64,000 nucleotides of DNA. Source: Firmicutes bacterium ASF500 (GTDB lineage Bacteria; Bacillota; Clostridia; Oscillospirales; Oscillospiraceae). The position numbers and the translations under genes were made by a program. The DNA lies in the NCBI GenBank assembly GCA_000492175.2, contig CP097573.1:3038001-3102000 (forward strand). The letters run 5' to 3'. The notes beneath the pieces are model-generated. The model saw only the letters and a list, made by a program, of their open reading frames with translations. It had not been told where the DNA came from and searched no databases. Below are positions 1 to 9,553 of the stretch, in pieces (the first letter of the stretch is position 1; each line of letters starts with the position of its first letter).

Positions 1-1347
1 GAGGCGGACAACCTCCGCCGCTGGCTGGCCAGCGTGGAGGGCAAGGCGCTCCCCCAGAACAACTGGCTCTTCTTCCGGGCGCTGGTCCAGACCGCTTTCC
101 GGCGGATGGGCTGGCTCTGGAACCGGGAACAGCTGGAGGCCGACCTGACCCGCCTGGAGGACTGGTATCTGGGGGACGGCTGGTACTGCGACGGCCAGCC
201 CTCTCAGGTGGACTACTACGTCCCCTTCGGAATGCACTACTACGGGCTGATCTACGCCCGGTTTATGGCGGAGGAGGACCCGGTCCGCAGCCGCGCTTTC
301 CGGAAGCGGGCCGCCCGGTTCGCCCAGGATTTCCTCTATTGGTTTGAGGACGGCGGACGAGCCGTCCCCTTCGGGCGGAGCCTGACCTACCGCTTTGGAC
401 AGTGCGCCTTTTTCTCCGCCCTGGTCTTTGCCGGAGTGGAGGCCCTGCCCTGGGGGGTGGTCAAGTCACGGGTGCTGGGCAATCTGCGGGACTGGTTTGC
501 CCGGCCCATTTTCTCCCCCGACGGCCTGCTCACCGTGGGGTACGGCTACCCCAACCTGTGCATGAGCGAGAACTACAACGCCCCCGGCTCCCCCTACTGG
601 GCCCTGAAGGCCTTTTTGTGCCTGGCCCTGCCGGAGGACCACCCCTTCTGGCAGGCGGAGGAGGAAATCCCCGCCCTGGAGCCCCTGCGCTCCCTGCCGA
701 AAGCCCGGATGCTCATTGCCCGGTCCTGGGGACAGGTCCAGCTCTTCCCGGCGGGGCAGTCCTGCGTCTGTCAGCTGGGACAGGTGGGCCCCAAATATGA
801 AAAGCTGGTCTATTCCAGCCGGTTCGGCTTTTCCGTCCCCCGGGGGGACAGCCTGGAGGAGGGGGCCTTTGACAGCTGTCTGGCCGTCAGCGAGGCGGGG
901 GAGGACCGCTGGCACACTCAGCGGGGGTTTGAGGCCTTTGAGGTTGGGGCCAATTACACCTGGCGGCGCTTCTCCCCCCTGCGGGGAGTAAGGGTGGAGG
1001 TAACCGTGACCCCCGACTTCCCAGGCCACCGCCGGGAGTACCGCGTCACCACCGACCGGCCCATTGACGCGGTGGACGGCGGCTTTGCCGTCCCGGCGGA
1101 GGAGGCGGGACAACGGTACAGCGGAGACATGGTGGAATGGGAGGCCCACGGCCTTACCGCCCGGTTCCCCTGGGGAGTGAGCGCCATCCGCTGTGAGGAG
1201 GGGGGCGGCGAGCCGCTGCTGGTCTCCCCCTGGCCCAATACCAACCTCCTCCACCCCCTGACCCGCATCCCGTCCATCCGCTGGCAGCTGGAGCCGGGGG
1301 AGCACCGGCTGGTCACCTGGGTCACGGGAGAGATTCCAAATTGTTGA
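1..1347 (+). CDS. DUF2264 family protein (5' end outside window)
   Basis: The reading frame is open from the first base, so the N-terminus lies upstream; 448 residues are visible. Tryptophan- and tyrosine-rich segments (DWYLGDGWYCDG, FGMHYYGLIYARF, LTYRFGQCAFFSAL) and a C-terminal beta-rich half fit the DUF2264 family, an (alpha/alpha)-barrel protein often found in polysaccharide utilisation loci. The biochemical role of the family is unsettled; glycan or uronate degradation is inferred from kduI and kduD just downstream. A GTG at 34 is only an internal codon. The stop is followed 21 nt later by the next gene, so the four genes look like one operon. Confidence 0.8.
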   Translation, partial: EADNLRRWLASVEGKALPQNNWLFFRALVQTAFRRMGWLWNREQLEADLTRLEDWYLGDGWYCDGQPSQVDYYVPFGMHYYGLIYARFMAEEDPVRSRAFRKRAARFAQDFLYWFEDGGRAVPFGRSLTYRFGQCAFFSALVFAGVEALPWGVVKSRVLGNLRDWFARPIFSPDGLLTVGYGYPNLCMSENYNAPGSPYWALKAFLCLALPEDHPFWQAEEEIPALEPLRSLPKARMLIARSWGQVQLFPAGQSCVCQLGQVGPKYEKLVYSSRFGFSVPRGDSLEEGAFDSCLAVSEAGEDRWHTQRGFEAFEVGANYTWRRFSPLRGVRVEVTVTPDFPGHRREYRVTTDRPIDAVDGGFAVPAEEAGQRYSGDMVEWEAHGLTARFPWGVSAIRCEEGGGEPLLVSPWPNTNLLHPLTRIPSIRWQLEPGEHRLVTWVTGEIPNC

Positions 1348-1368
1348 ATATTTAAGGAGTAATACAGT

Positions 1369-2172
1369 ATGGACATAAAAACGCGGGAGGAGCTGCGTAT
1401 TTTCATCACCGGCCCGGACGGTCAGGTGAAGGCCCAGGCCAGCGGCGGGGACCGGGCCACCCTGGTGTACGACGCCCTCTTCCAGGAGGGTGACGCCATC
1501 CACATGACCGGCGGGCCGGGGTATGTGGTGGCTCAGCTGGAGGACAGCATGTCGGAGACTTTTGGCTATCTCTCCGGGGAGTTCCTTCTGGAGGTCCCCT
1601 TCGGGGAGAAGAAAATCAGCTACTCCCCCAAATCCTTCACCGGGGACCGGCATCTGCTGTGGGTCCGCTGGGCGGAGGAGCACGAGGTCCAGGCCCGCCG
1701 CAACCTGGCCCGGAACGTGCTGGACAGCCACGACAATCAGGGCCTCTTCCCCCACGCCAGCGCCAACGTGGAGACTCGGGGGGAGTCGGTCTTTGCCGCC
1801 CGGAACGCCATCGACGGTTGTTACGCCAACGACTGCCACGGCCGCTGGCCCTTCCAGAGCTGGGGCATCAACCGGGACCCGGACGCCGCCCTCCGTCTGG
1901 ACTTTGGACGGCCCATCCGGCTGGACCGGCTGGTGTTCACCCTCCGGGCCGACTTCCCCCACGACAGCTGGTGGAACCGCTGCACCGTCCGCTTCTCCGA
2001 CGGCTCTCAGCTGGAGCCGGAGTTTGTCAAGACCGGCGAGCGCCAGATGTTTGACTTCACCCCCCGCACGGTGGAGTGGCTGGTGGTGGAGAAGCTGATT
2101 AAGGACCCGGACGACCCCTCCCCCTTCCCGGCCCTCACCCAGCTGGAGGCCTGGGGGACGGAAGCTCTGTAA
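1369..2172 (+). CDS. Discoidin-like (F5/8 type C-like) domain protein
   Basis: 267 residues, start supported by AAGGAG nine bases upstream. No signal peptide is visible, so it is probably cytoplasmic. The second half (about residues 105-265) reads like a galactose-binding/discoidin fold: NAIDG near residue 145, then ALRLDFGRPIRLDRLVFTLR, and a C-terminal WLVVEKL strand. The first 100 residues form a separate beta-rich domain that I do not recognise. It sits between a DUF2264 protein and kduI, so binding or processing of a uronate-containing saccharide is a reasonable inference; an enzymatic role is not shown. Confidence 0.55.
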   Translation: MDIKTREELRIFITGPDGQVKAQASGGDRATLVYDALFQEGDAIHMTGGPGYVVAQLEDSMSETFGYLSGEFLLEVPFGEKKISYSPKSFTGDRHLLWVRWAEEHEVQARRNLARNVLDSHDNQGLFPHASANVETRGESVFAARNAIDGCYANDCHGRWPFQSWGINRDPDAALRLDFGRPIRLDRLVFTLRADFPHDSWWNRCTVRFSDGSQLEPEFVKTGERQMFDFTPRTVEWLVVEKLIKDPDDPSPFPALTQLEAWGTEAL

Positions 2173-2227
2173 TTGACTGCCGCCCTGAGCGGCGGTCCGG
2201 CTCATATTTTCATTAGGAGGTTTTTGT

Positions 2228-3070
2228 ATGGATATCCGCTATTCCGCTCACCCTAACGACGTGAAGCGCTACACCACCGAGGAGCTGCGACGGGAGTTCC
2301 TCATTGAAAGCCTGTACCAGCCCGACCAGGTTGTGGCCGTCTACAGCCACGTGGACCGGATGGTCACCCTGGGCTGTATGCCTGTCAGCGAGTCCGTGTC
2401 CATCGACAAGGGCATCGATGTGTGGGCCAACTTTGGCACCCACTACTTCCTGGAGCGCCGGGAGATCGGCATGTTCAACATCGGCGGCGAGGGCTCAGTC
2501 ACGGTGGACGGGACCGTCTATGAGCTGGGCTATAAGGACTGCCTCTACATCACCATGGGGGCCAAGGAGGTCCTGTTCGCCAGCAAGGACAGCGCCAAGC
2601 CCGCCAAGTTCTATATGGTGTCCGCCCCCGCCCATTGCAGCTATGAGACCCGCCTGCTCAAGATCGCCGACGCGGCCAAGAAGCCCCTGGGGGACGGGGC
2701 CACCTCCAACAAGCGGGTCATCAATCAGTTTATCCACCCCGACGTGCTGAAAACCTGTCAGCTGTCCATGGGCATGACCGTTCTGGAGAGCGGCAGTGTG
2801 TGGAACACCATGCCCGCCCACACCCACGAGCGGCGGATGGAGGTCTATATGTACTTCGAGGTCCCGGAGGACCAGGTGGTCTTCCACATGATGGGCCAGG
2901 GCCAGGAGACCCGGCACATCGTCATGACCAACGAGCAGGCAGTGATTTCCCCCTCCTGGTCCATCCACGCCGGGGCGGGCACCGCCAGCTACACCTTCAT
3001 CTGGGCCATGGGCGGCGAGAACCAGGCCTTTGACGACATGGACGGAATTCCCACCACCCAGCTGAAATAA
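2228..3070 (+). CDS. kduI: 5-dehydro-4-deoxy-D-glucuronate isomerase
   Basis: KduI converts 5-keto-4-deoxyuronate to 2,5-diketo-3-deoxygluconate in pectin and glycosaminoglycan catabolism. The 280-residue length and the opening (MDIRYSAHPNDVKRY, then YSHVDRMVTLGCMP) are typical. The metal-binding cupin stretch HTHERRMEVYMYF lies near residue 195. The start is preceded by AGGAGG. kduD follows after 28 nt, so the two consecutive pathway steps are co-transcribed. Confidence 0.95.
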   Translation: MDIRYSAHPNDVKRYTTEELRREFLIESLYQPDQVVAVYSHVDRMVTLGCMPVSESVSIDKGIDVWANFGTHYFLERREIGMFNIGGEGSVTVDGTVYELGYKDCLYITMGAKEVLFASKDSAKPAKFYMVSAPAHCSYETRLLKIADAAKKPLGDGATSNKRVINQFIHPDVLKTCQLSMGMTVLESGSVWNTMPAHTHERRMEVYMYFEVPEDQVVFHMMGQGQETRHIVMTNEQAVISPSWSIHAGAGTASYTFIWAMGGENQAFDDMDGIPTTQLK

Positions 3071-3098
3071 GCCGGGGACGCTGAAAGGAGAAACCACA

Positions 3099-3893
3099 AT
3101 GAATAAGCTGTTCTCCCTGGAGGGAAAGGTAGCTCTGGTCACCGGCGGAGCCTACGGCATCGGCTTCGCTATGGCCGAGGCCCTGGCCGGGGCGGGGGCG
3201 AAAATCGCCTTTAACTGCCGCTCCCAGGCCAATCTGGACAAGGCCCTGGCCGACTACGCCGCCAAGGGCATCGACGCCCACGGCTACATCGCCGACGTCA
3301 CCGATGAGGGGCAGGTCGCCGAGTTGGTCGCCAAGATCGAGGCCGAGCTGGGCGGCGTGGACATTCTGGTGAACAACGCCGGCATCATCAAGCGGGTTCC
3401 CATGACTGAGATGTCGGCGGAGGACTTCCGCCAGGTAGTGGACATCGACCTCATCGGCCCCTTCATCTGCGCCAAGGCCGTCATTCCCGGTATGCTGAAG
3501 AAAGGTCACGGCAAGATCATCAACATCTGCTCTATGATGAGCGAGCTGGGCCGGGAGACCGTCTCCGCCTACGCCGCCGCCAAGGGCGGACTGAAAATGC
3601 TCACCCGGAACATCTGCTCGGAGTACGGCGGGGCCAACATCCAGTGCAACGGCATTGGGCCCGGCTACATCGCCACCCCCCAGACCGCTCCCCTCCGGGA
3701 GCGTCAGCCCGATGGAAGCCGTCACCCCTTCGACCAGTTCATCGTGTCCAAGACCCCGGCGGGCCGCTGGGGGGACCCGGAGGACCTGATGGGTCCGGCG
3801 GTCTTCCTGGCCTCCGACGCCTCCAATTTTGTCAACGGCCACATCCTCTATGTGGACGGGGGCATTCTGGCCTATATTGGCAAGCAGCCCTAA
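3099..3893 (+). CDS. kduD: KduD-type short-chain dehydrogenase
   Basis: A 264-residue SDR predicted to reduce 2,5-diketo-3-deoxygluconate to KDG. The cofactor motif TGGAYGIG is at residues 15-22, NNAG at 92-95, and the catalytic Tyr158/Lys162 lie in SAYAAAKGG. Strong start GAAAGGAGA-N6-ATG. The closely related gluconate 5-dehydrogenase activity cannot be excluded by sequence alone; adjacency to kduI favours KduD. It ends the operon at a strong hairpin. Confidence 0.87.
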   Translation: MNKLFSLEGKVALVTGGAYGIGFAMAEALAGAGAKIAFNCRSQANLDKALADYAAKGIDAHGYIADVTDEGQVAELVAKIEAELGGVDILVNNAGIIKRVPMTEMSAEDFRQVVDIDLIGPFICAKAVIPGMLKKGHGKIINICSMMSELGRETVSAYAAAKGGLKMLTRNICSEYGGANIQCNGIGPGYIATPQTAPLRERQPDGSRHPFDQFIVSKTPAGRWGDPEDLMGPAVFLASDASNFVNGHILYVDGGILAYIGKQP

Positions 3894-3899
3894 AAAAAT

Positions 3900-3942
3900 C
3901 CGGCCCCATCGGAAGGTCCTTCCGACGGGGCCGGTGTTTTTA
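3900..3942. terminator. Bidirectional terminator, kduD / AI-2E gene
   Basis: A near-perfect hairpin (CCGGCCCC-a-TCGGAAGG against CCTTCCGA-c-GGGGCCGG, 3900-3934) is followed by TGTTTTTATTT, with an A-run on the other flank. It lies between the convergent kduD and AI-2E-type genes and can serve both. Confidence 0.85.
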
Positions 3943-5208
3943 TTTGCTCAGGGGGCCGGTCCGGCCCATGTAGTCCTCGGTCTCCTGGGGCAGGCCCCGG
4001 GAGCGCAGGCCGTAGGACACCAGCCGGCTGACCACGCTGTAGAACATGGCAAAGACCGGGACGCCCAGCACCATCCCGCCAAAGCCAAAGAGCCCGCCGA
4101 ACAGCAGGATGGAGAACAGCACCCAGAAGGAGGCCAGTCCGGTGGAGTCGCCCAGAATCTTGGGGCCCAAGATGTTGCCGTCAAACTGTTGGAGCACCAG
4201 GATGAAAATGGCGAAATAGACCGCCTGGAGGGGGTTGACCAAAAAGATCAGAAGCCCGCAGGGGATGGCCCCGATGAAGGGGCCGAAGAAGGGGATGATG
4301 TTGGTCATCCCAACGATCACGGCGATCAGGGCGGGGTACGGGAACTTGAAAATGTTGCAGCACACCAGACAGATGATCCCGATAATCAGGGAGTCCAGCA
4401 GCTTGCCGTTGATAAAGCCGCTCATGATTTTATAAGCGTTGCGGGCCTCGCCGATCATCAGGTCGGCAACATCGGTGCGGAATAGGCTGTAGACAATTTT
4501 CTTGCCCTGGGCGGCGAAGATGTCCTTCCGGGCCAGGAGGTACACGGAGACGATCAGGGCAATCAGCAGGTCCTTCACCAGGACCAGAAGCCCCACCACC
4601 ATACCGGACACTCCGGCCACCACGCCGGTGAGGTTGGGCATGATGTCCTTGCGGAACCAGTCCAGGGCGGAGCTGGAGGACTCCAGCTTGGGCAGGATGT
4701 CGGAGTTCAGCCACTGCTCCAGAGAGGCGGCGGAGGAGTTGTAGATGGACATGACCGAGGCTTGGATGTCCGGATTGTCCTCGAAGAAGGTCTGGAGCCA
4801 GCCCTGGACCACCTCGATGTAGTCGGGAATGGCCTGAATCAGACCGACGATGCTCTCATAGACCTGGGGAATCACCATAGCCAGCAGCAGGTAGATCAAA
4901 AATACCGCCAGCGCCAGGCTGAGTATAATGGCCATCAGATTGAGAAAAGCCAGGTTGCGGCGATCCTCTTTCTTCCTGTCTGAGGTCATCGCCAGGAGGA
5001 ATTTTAAAATGTTCCGGTGGACGGGCAGCAGCAGGAAGGCGATCACTGCCCCCATAAAGATGGGCCGCAGGATGCCCCCGATGGTGTTCAGGAAGCCCGT
5101 TACCTCCTTCATATGGAACAGCAGGAAAAACAGGCACAGGGAGGCCGCGATCACCGCGAAGGCGGTCAGCCCGATTGCCAGATAGGAGTGCCGGTCCTCT
5201 CGCTTCAT
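3940..5208 (-). CDS. AI-2E family transporter
   Basis: 422 residues with about eight hydrophobic segments, among them residues about 15-30, 40-60, 90-115, 205-230 and the C-terminal set. FGPFIGAIPCGLL and the late VLQQFDGNILGPKILGDSTGL segment are hallmarks of the AI-2 exporter-like/PerM family. Members are polytopic permeases with poorly defined substrates; some are cation/proton antiporters, so AI-2 export should not be assumed. It starts 18 nt after purB ends and is probably read through from it. The ribosome binding site (GGCGGGACGG) is weak. Confidence 0.88.
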   Translation of the reverse strand: MKREDRHSYLAIGLTAFAVIAASLCLFFLLFHMKEVTGFLNTIGGILRPIFMGAVIAFLLLPVHRNILKFLLAMTSDRKKEDRRNLAFLNLMAIILSLALAVFLIYLLLAMVIPQVYESIVGLIQAIPDYIEVVQGWLQTFFEDNPDIQASVMSIYNSSAASLEQWLNSDILPKLESSSSALDWFRKDIMPNLTGVVAGVSGMVVGLLVLVKDLLIALIVSVYLLARKDIFAAQGKKIVYSLFRTDVADLMIGEARNAYKIMSGFINGKLLDSLIIGIICLVCCNIFKFPYPALIAVIVGMTNIIPFFGPFIGAIPCGLLIFLVNPLQAVYFAIFILVLQQFDGNILGPKILGDSTGLASFWVLFSILLFGGLFGFGGMVLGVPVFAMFYSVVSRLVSYGLRSRGLPQETEDYMGRTGPLSK

Positions 5209-5226
5209 GGTCCGTCCCGCCTTTCC

Positions 5227-6663
5227 TTACACATTCAGCTCAGTCTCTTTCCCCTCCAGCGCACCGGCGTACCGCTCCAGCACGGGGGCGACACACTGGG
5301 CCAGGAAGGCCTCCACCTGTTGGGCGCAGCGGCCGGTGTAGGCGGCGGGGTCCAGGTGGGCGGACAGCTCCGCCTTGGTCATGCCGAAGGCGGGGTCGGC
5401 GGCCATCAGGTCGATGAGGTTGTTGGACAGGCCCAGCTCCTTCACGTTACGGCCCGCCTCCTGAGACAGCACCCGGATGCGCTCGTGGAGCTCCTGCCGG
5501 TCGCCCCCCCGCTTGACGGCGTCCATCATGATGTTCTCGCTGGCCATAAAGGGCAGCTCCTCCAGAACGTGTTTCTCAATCACCTTGGGGTGGACCACCA
5601 GTCCGGAGGCCACGTTGGCCCAGATATTCAGGATGGCGTCCACCGCCAGGAAGGCCTCGGGGACGCTGAGCCGCTTGTTGGCCGAGTCGTCCAGGGTGCG
5701 CTCAAACCACTGGGTGGCGGTGGTAATGGCCGGGTTGCCCACGTCCACGATGACATACCGGGCCAGAGAGCAGATGCGCTCACACCGCATGGGGTTGCGC
5801 TTGTAGGGCATGGCCGAGGAGCCGATCTGATTTTTCTCAAAGGGCTCCTCCACCTCCTTCAGGTGGCACAGCAGGCGCAGGTCGGTGGCAAATTTGCTGG
5901 CGGACTGGGCCACCCCGGCCAGGGTGGACACCACGTTATAGTCCAGCTTCCGGGAGTAGGTCTGGCCGCTCACCGGGACCACGGCGTCAAAGCCCATTTC
6001 CCGGGCAATTTTCTCCTCCAGCAGGCGCACCTTCTCGTGGTCCCCCTCGAAGAGCTCCAGGAAGGAGGCCTGGGTACCGGTGGTGCCCTTGGAGCCCAGG
6101 AGGGCCAGGGTAGAGATGCGGTGCTCGATCTCCTCCAGGTCCATGAGCAGCTCGTTCATCCACAGAGAGGCCCGCTTGCCCACGGTGACCAGCTGGGCGG
6201 CCTGGAAGTGGGTGAAGCCCAGGGTGGGCAGGGACTTGTACTCCTCCGCGAATTTAGCCAGATGGGCCAGCACCCGGACCACCTTGTCCCGGACCAGCTC
6301 CAGCCCCTCCCGCATGAGGATGACGTCGGTGTTGTCCCCCACATAGCAGCTGGTGGCCCCCAGGTGGATGATAGGCATGGCCTTGGGGCACAGCTCGCCG
6401 TAGGTGTGGACGTGGGCCATCACGTCATGGCGCAGCTTTTTCTCCCACTGGGCGGCCTTTTCATAGTCGATGTCGGTAAGGTGGGCCTCCATCTCGTCCA
6501 CCTGCTCCCGGGTGACGGGCAGGCCCAGCTCCATCTCCGCCCGGGCCAGCGCCACCCACAGCCGGCGCCAGGTGGAAAACTTCTTATCGGGGGAAAAGAT
6601 ATACTGCATCTCGCCGCTGGCATAGCGGGAGGACAGAGGGCTTTCATAGCGGTTGGTTGACAT
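5227..6663 (-). CDS. purB: Adenylosuccinate lyase
   Basis: Catalyses two steps in purine synthesis: SAICAR to AICAR and adenylosuccinate to AMP. The fumarase/aspartase signature SSAMPYKRNP is present. The frame extends to 6744, but ATG at 6663 (MSTNRYESPLSSRYAS) has GAGG at the right distance and begins like family members, giving 478 residues. A TATAAT-like box lies about 50 nt upstream on this strand, followed by a C/G-rich hairpin in the leader (about 6692-6713). Confidence 0.95.
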   Translation of the reverse strand: MSTNRYESPLSSRYASGEMQYIFSPDKKFSTWRRLWVALARAEMELGLPVTREQVDEMEAHLTDIDYEKAAQWEKKLRHDVMAHVHTYGELCPKAMPIIHLGATSCYVGDNTDVILMREGLELVRDKVVRVLAHLAKFAEEYKSLPTLGFTHFQAAQLVTVGKRASLWMNELLMDLEEIEHRISTLALLGSKGTTGTQASFLELFEGDHEKVRLLEEKIAREMGFDAVVPVSGQTYSRKLDYNVVSTLAGVAQSASKFATDLRLLCHLKEVEEPFEKNQIGSSAMPYKRNPMRCERICSLARYVIVDVGNPAITTATQWFERTLDDSANKRLSVPEAFLAVDAILNIWANVASGLVVHPKVIEKHVLEELPFMASENIMMDAVKRGGDRQELHERIRVLSQEAGRNVKELGLSNNLIDLMAADPAFGMTKAELSAHLDPAAYTGRCAQQVEAFLAQCVAPVLERYAGALEGKETELNV

Positions 6664-6776
6664 GATATCGACCTCATTTTTCTCATGATATGGGGGACGG
6701 TTTTCCCGCCCCCCATTATAGCCTATTTCTCCCCCATTTGCCACATCATGGGGGAAATTTTCATGAAATTTTAAAA

Positions 6777-7988
6777 TTAAACACCCCCGGCGTCCACCAT
6801 GCCACCGTTGTCGCTGGGGTCCAGGAGGGTATAGGTGTCCCGGATGCAGAGCACCACATCGGGCTTGACCATCTGGATATAGTCGGTGAGGGCCATTCCC
6901 TCATAGTGGCGCATGTCCAGGGAATACATCTTGTCAAAGCTGAGGTACAGCACGCACTCCATGGCGTTGGTGAAGCTGTCGCCGTAGATGAGGACGCTGG
7001 GCAGCTCCGGGCGGTGGGTGTCGATGAGGCTCTCGGTCAGGTCGCCGCCCATATAGAGGTTATAGGTCAGATGGTCCCAGGGGTTGTAGGGCAGGGCGTA
7101 TACGCTGCTCTTGCTCTCCTCCCCGCCGTCGATCCGGGTGAAGGGCACCCACTCCCAGGGGTGGAGGACATACAGCGGCTCCTCCAGGTCGATCAGGCCC
7201 AGCAGCTTCCGCTCCCGGGAGCCCAGATAGGGGTTTGCCAGCGGCTGGATGTTCACGTCCTCGTCCCGGAGTATGGGGATATCCAGGCCGGTGCGCTCCA
7301 CCACCTGCTCCAGCACCCGCTGATAGGCGAAAAACGCCCCGTATATGCTGTAGTGGTCGTCTACAATGGAGCCGAACTTCTCCGGACTCCCCGCCGCCCG
7401 GTAGTCGATGGACACATCCACAAAATTGACCCCCCGGGCCTCCAGCTCTCGGGTCAGGCAGTCCACGCTCAGCTGGGTGATTTGCTCCCGGTTGTTGAGG
7501 AACCAGGGATAGCGGTCCGGGTAGCAGGCGTACTGGCAGGGGACGTGGACATAGAAATAGTGCCCGCCGTAGCCGGAAACCAGGTCGCTGATCCCCTTCA
7601 GGTTGTCCGCCATAAAGACGGCCTGTTCGGCAATGTCCGCCTCGTCCGTCCGCTCCGCCGGGAGGTAGGGCAGGAGAATCCCGTCCCCCACCACCACGTC
7701 GTTCACCACCGGGCGGCGGAGCGCCAGGTCCACCCTGGTCTTGAATTTGAGCAGTGTGTTCCGCAGGGCGGCGTGGTCGGAGAGGTAGGTCTCCAGCTGA
7801 TTGACATAGCTCCCGTTGCTGTCCCCCTCCGGCGTATACTCTGGCATAGCGGTCAGCATCCGGTTTTCAAAAAAGGAGTACTCCTCCGAGTTCCGAAGCA
7901 GTGTGGCGGCCATCCCCACGAACAGGAAGGCCAAAAAGCAGAAGCTGATAAACAGGTCGGAGGCGCGGCGCGTTTTCTTTGGTTTCAT
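6777..7988 (-). CDS. DHHW family (AlgX/AlgJ-like) surface polysaccharide acetylation protein
   Basis: 403 residues from ATG 7988, chosen because AAGGAG lies nine bases before it; an upstream ATG at 8018 has no such site. One N-terminal membrane segment (about residues 12-30) is followed by an exported domain with ENRML, a DHxxLR-type motif (YLSDHAALRNTLL), a GDS-like LIYGDSFTNAM segment near residue 330, and DHYS. Such SGNH-like proteins work with MBOAT acyltransferases to acetylate exopolysaccharides. The partner MBOAT gene is immediately upstream in the same operon. Confidence 0.82.
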   Translation of the reverse strand: MKPKKTRRASDLFISFCFLAFLFVGMAATLLRNSEEYSFFENRMLTAMPEYTPEGDSNGSYVNQLETYLSDHAALRNTLLKFKTRVDLALRRPVVNDVVVGDGILLPYLPAERTDEADIAEQAVFMADNLKGISDLVSGYGGHYFYVHVPCQYACYPDRYPWFLNNREQITQLSVDCLTRELEARGVNFVDVSIDYRAAGSPEKFGSIVDDHYSIYGAFFAYQRVLEQVVERTGLDIPILRDEDVNIQPLANPYLGSRERKLLGLIDLEEPLYVLHPWEWVPFTRIDGGEESKSSVYALPYNPWDHLTYNLYMGGDLTESLIDTHRPELPSVLIYGDSFTNAMECVLYLSFDKMYSLDMRHYEGMALTDYIQMVKPDVVLCIRDTYTLLDPSDNGGMVDAGGV

Positions 7989-8035
7989 GGTCCCTCTCCT
8001 TGATTTCTCCTCCCGCACGAAGGGCGGGAACAGCC

Positions 8036-9448
8036 TTAAAACTGAAAATAGATAAACGGGTTAAAGCTGCCCGTGGCCAGCTTGGTGTAGGACAGGCCCA
8101 GCAGTCCCAGGGCGGCGAACTTGGGGCCCCACTCCAGGGTCAGGGCGGGCAGGGGGCCCTCCCGCCGCTCCAGCGACCTCTGCGCCCACACCTTGACGGG
8201 GAGCGACGCCAGCACGCAGGCAATCCATTCCGGCCAGTACTCCAGCAGATAGTACACCGCCTGGCCGTCGGGCCGTCCACCCAGGCCTATCATGGACCGG
8301 AAGTAGCTCAGGCCATAGCCGATGCCGCTGGAGCGGAACATGACCATGCTGAACACCACCAGCAAGATGGTGTACAGGTGCTGAACGGGGCTGGGCAGGC
8401 GGGACAGGCCCCGGCCCCAGCAGTATTTCTCCCCCGCCAGCAGGACCAGCATCATTCCGCCCCAGGTCACGTAGGTCCAGGCCGCCCCGTGCCACAGGCC
8501 GGTTAACAGCCACACCACCGCCATATTCCGGATATTCCTCCCCACGGAGCACCGGCTCCCCCCCAGGGGGATGTATACATAGTCCCGAAACCAGGTGGCG
8601 AGGGAGATGTGCCACCGCCGCCAGAACTCGGCGATGGATTTGGAGATATAGGGGTAGTTAAAGTTTTCTAAAAAATGGAAGCCGAACATCCGGCCCAGGC
8701 CGATTGCCATATCGGAGTAGGCGGAGAAGTCGAAATAGATCTGGAAGGTATAGGCCGCCGCCCCCACCCAGGCCAGGGACAGGGCCATGGTCTCCGGGGA
8801 CTGGGCAAATACCCCGTCGGCAATCTCCCCCATCGCGTTGGCTAACAGCATCTTCTTCCCCAGGCCGAACAAAAACCGGACCACGCCCTGGGAGAACTCC
8901 TCCAGCGACTCGTTCCGCTGGACAATCTCCTCCTCTACCGTGGTGTACCGGACAATGGGCCCGGCCACCAGCTGGGGGAAGAGGGCCACGTACAGGGCCA
9001 CGTACAGGGGATTTTTCTGACACCGGGCGTCCCCCCGGTAGACGTCGATGACGTAGCTCAGACCCTGGAAGGTGAAGAAGGAGATGCCGATGGGCAGAAC
9101 GATCTGGGGTACCTCCACCGGCAGGCCCAGCGCCGCCAGGTTCTCCGCCGCGAAGCCGGCGTATTTGAACCAGCCCAGCAGTCCCAGTCCCAGCGCCACC
9201 GCCCCCCACAGTCCCAGCTTCCGCAGGGCGGGGCGCTCCGACGCGGCCAGAAGTCCCCCCAGATAGTTAATCAGGATGGAGGCCAAAAGCAAGGGCAGAT
9301 AGTCCGCCCCGCCGCAGCGGTAAAAGAACAGGCTGAACACCAGCAGCACGCAGTTGCGCAGCCAGCGCCACCGGCGCGGGACGATGAAGTAGCAGACATA
9401 CAGGGTGGTTAGAAAGAACAGCAAAAAAATCAAACTGCTGAATACCAT
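8036..9448 (-). CDS. MBOAT family O-acyltransferase
   Basis: 470 residues, polytopic. MVFSSLIFLLFFL opens the protein from ATG 9448, which has AGAGGA upstream; the frame runs to 9469 without a better start. The MBOAT core IAEFWRRWHISLATWFRDYVYIPLGG and the catalytic-type histidine in LLTGLWHGAAWTYVTWG are clear. It resembles AlgI/DltB-type proteins that move acyl groups across the membrane to cell-surface glycans. The DHHW protein follows after 47 nt, so the two form a two-gene acetylation module; the polymer acted on is not encoded nearby. Confidence 0.9.
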   Translation of the reverse strand: MVFSSLIFLLFFLTTLYVCYFIVPRRWRWLRNCVLLVFSLFFYRCGGADYLPLLLASILINYLGGLLAASERPALRKLGLWGAVALGLGLLGWFKYAGFAAENLAALGLPVEVPQIVLPIGISFFTFQGLSYVIDVYRGDARCQKNPLYVALYVALFPQLVAGPIVRYTTVEEEIVQRNESLEEFSQGVVRFLFGLGKKMLLANAMGEIADGVFAQSPETMALSLAWVGAAAYTFQIYFDFSAYSDMAIGLGRMFGFHFLENFNYPYISKSIAEFWRRWHISLATWFRDYVYIPLGGSRCSVGRNIRNMAVVWLLTGLWHGAAWTYVTWGGMMLVLLAGEKYCWGRGLSRLPSPVQHLYTILLVVFSMVMFRSSGIGYGLSYFRSMIGLGGRPDGQAVYYLLEYWPEWIACVLASLPVKVWAQRSLERREGPLPALTLEWGPKFAALGLLGLSYTKLATGSFNPFIYFQF

Positions 9449-9475
9449 GACCGGTCCTCTTTCTCTCAAAATAAA

Positions 9476-9504
9476 AGAAGCGGCGCCGTCGAGACGCCGC
9501 TTCT
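9476..9504 (-). terminator. Terminator after leuB
   Basis: A perfect 10-bp stem (AGAAGCGGCG / CGCCGCTTCT, loop of nine bases) is followed on the minus strand by TTTATTTTGAG. It separates the leu genes from the MBOAT gene. Confidence 0.8.
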
Positions 9505-9553
9505 ATATATTATACCGAATCAGAAACAGTTTGTCCAGTTTTTGGACGATTTT

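Noticed and set aside
466..2205. Long minus-strand frame of 579 codons
   Set aside because: Shadow of the DUF2264 and discoidin-like genes in high-GC DNA; low-complexity Gly/Pro/Val composition and no start site.
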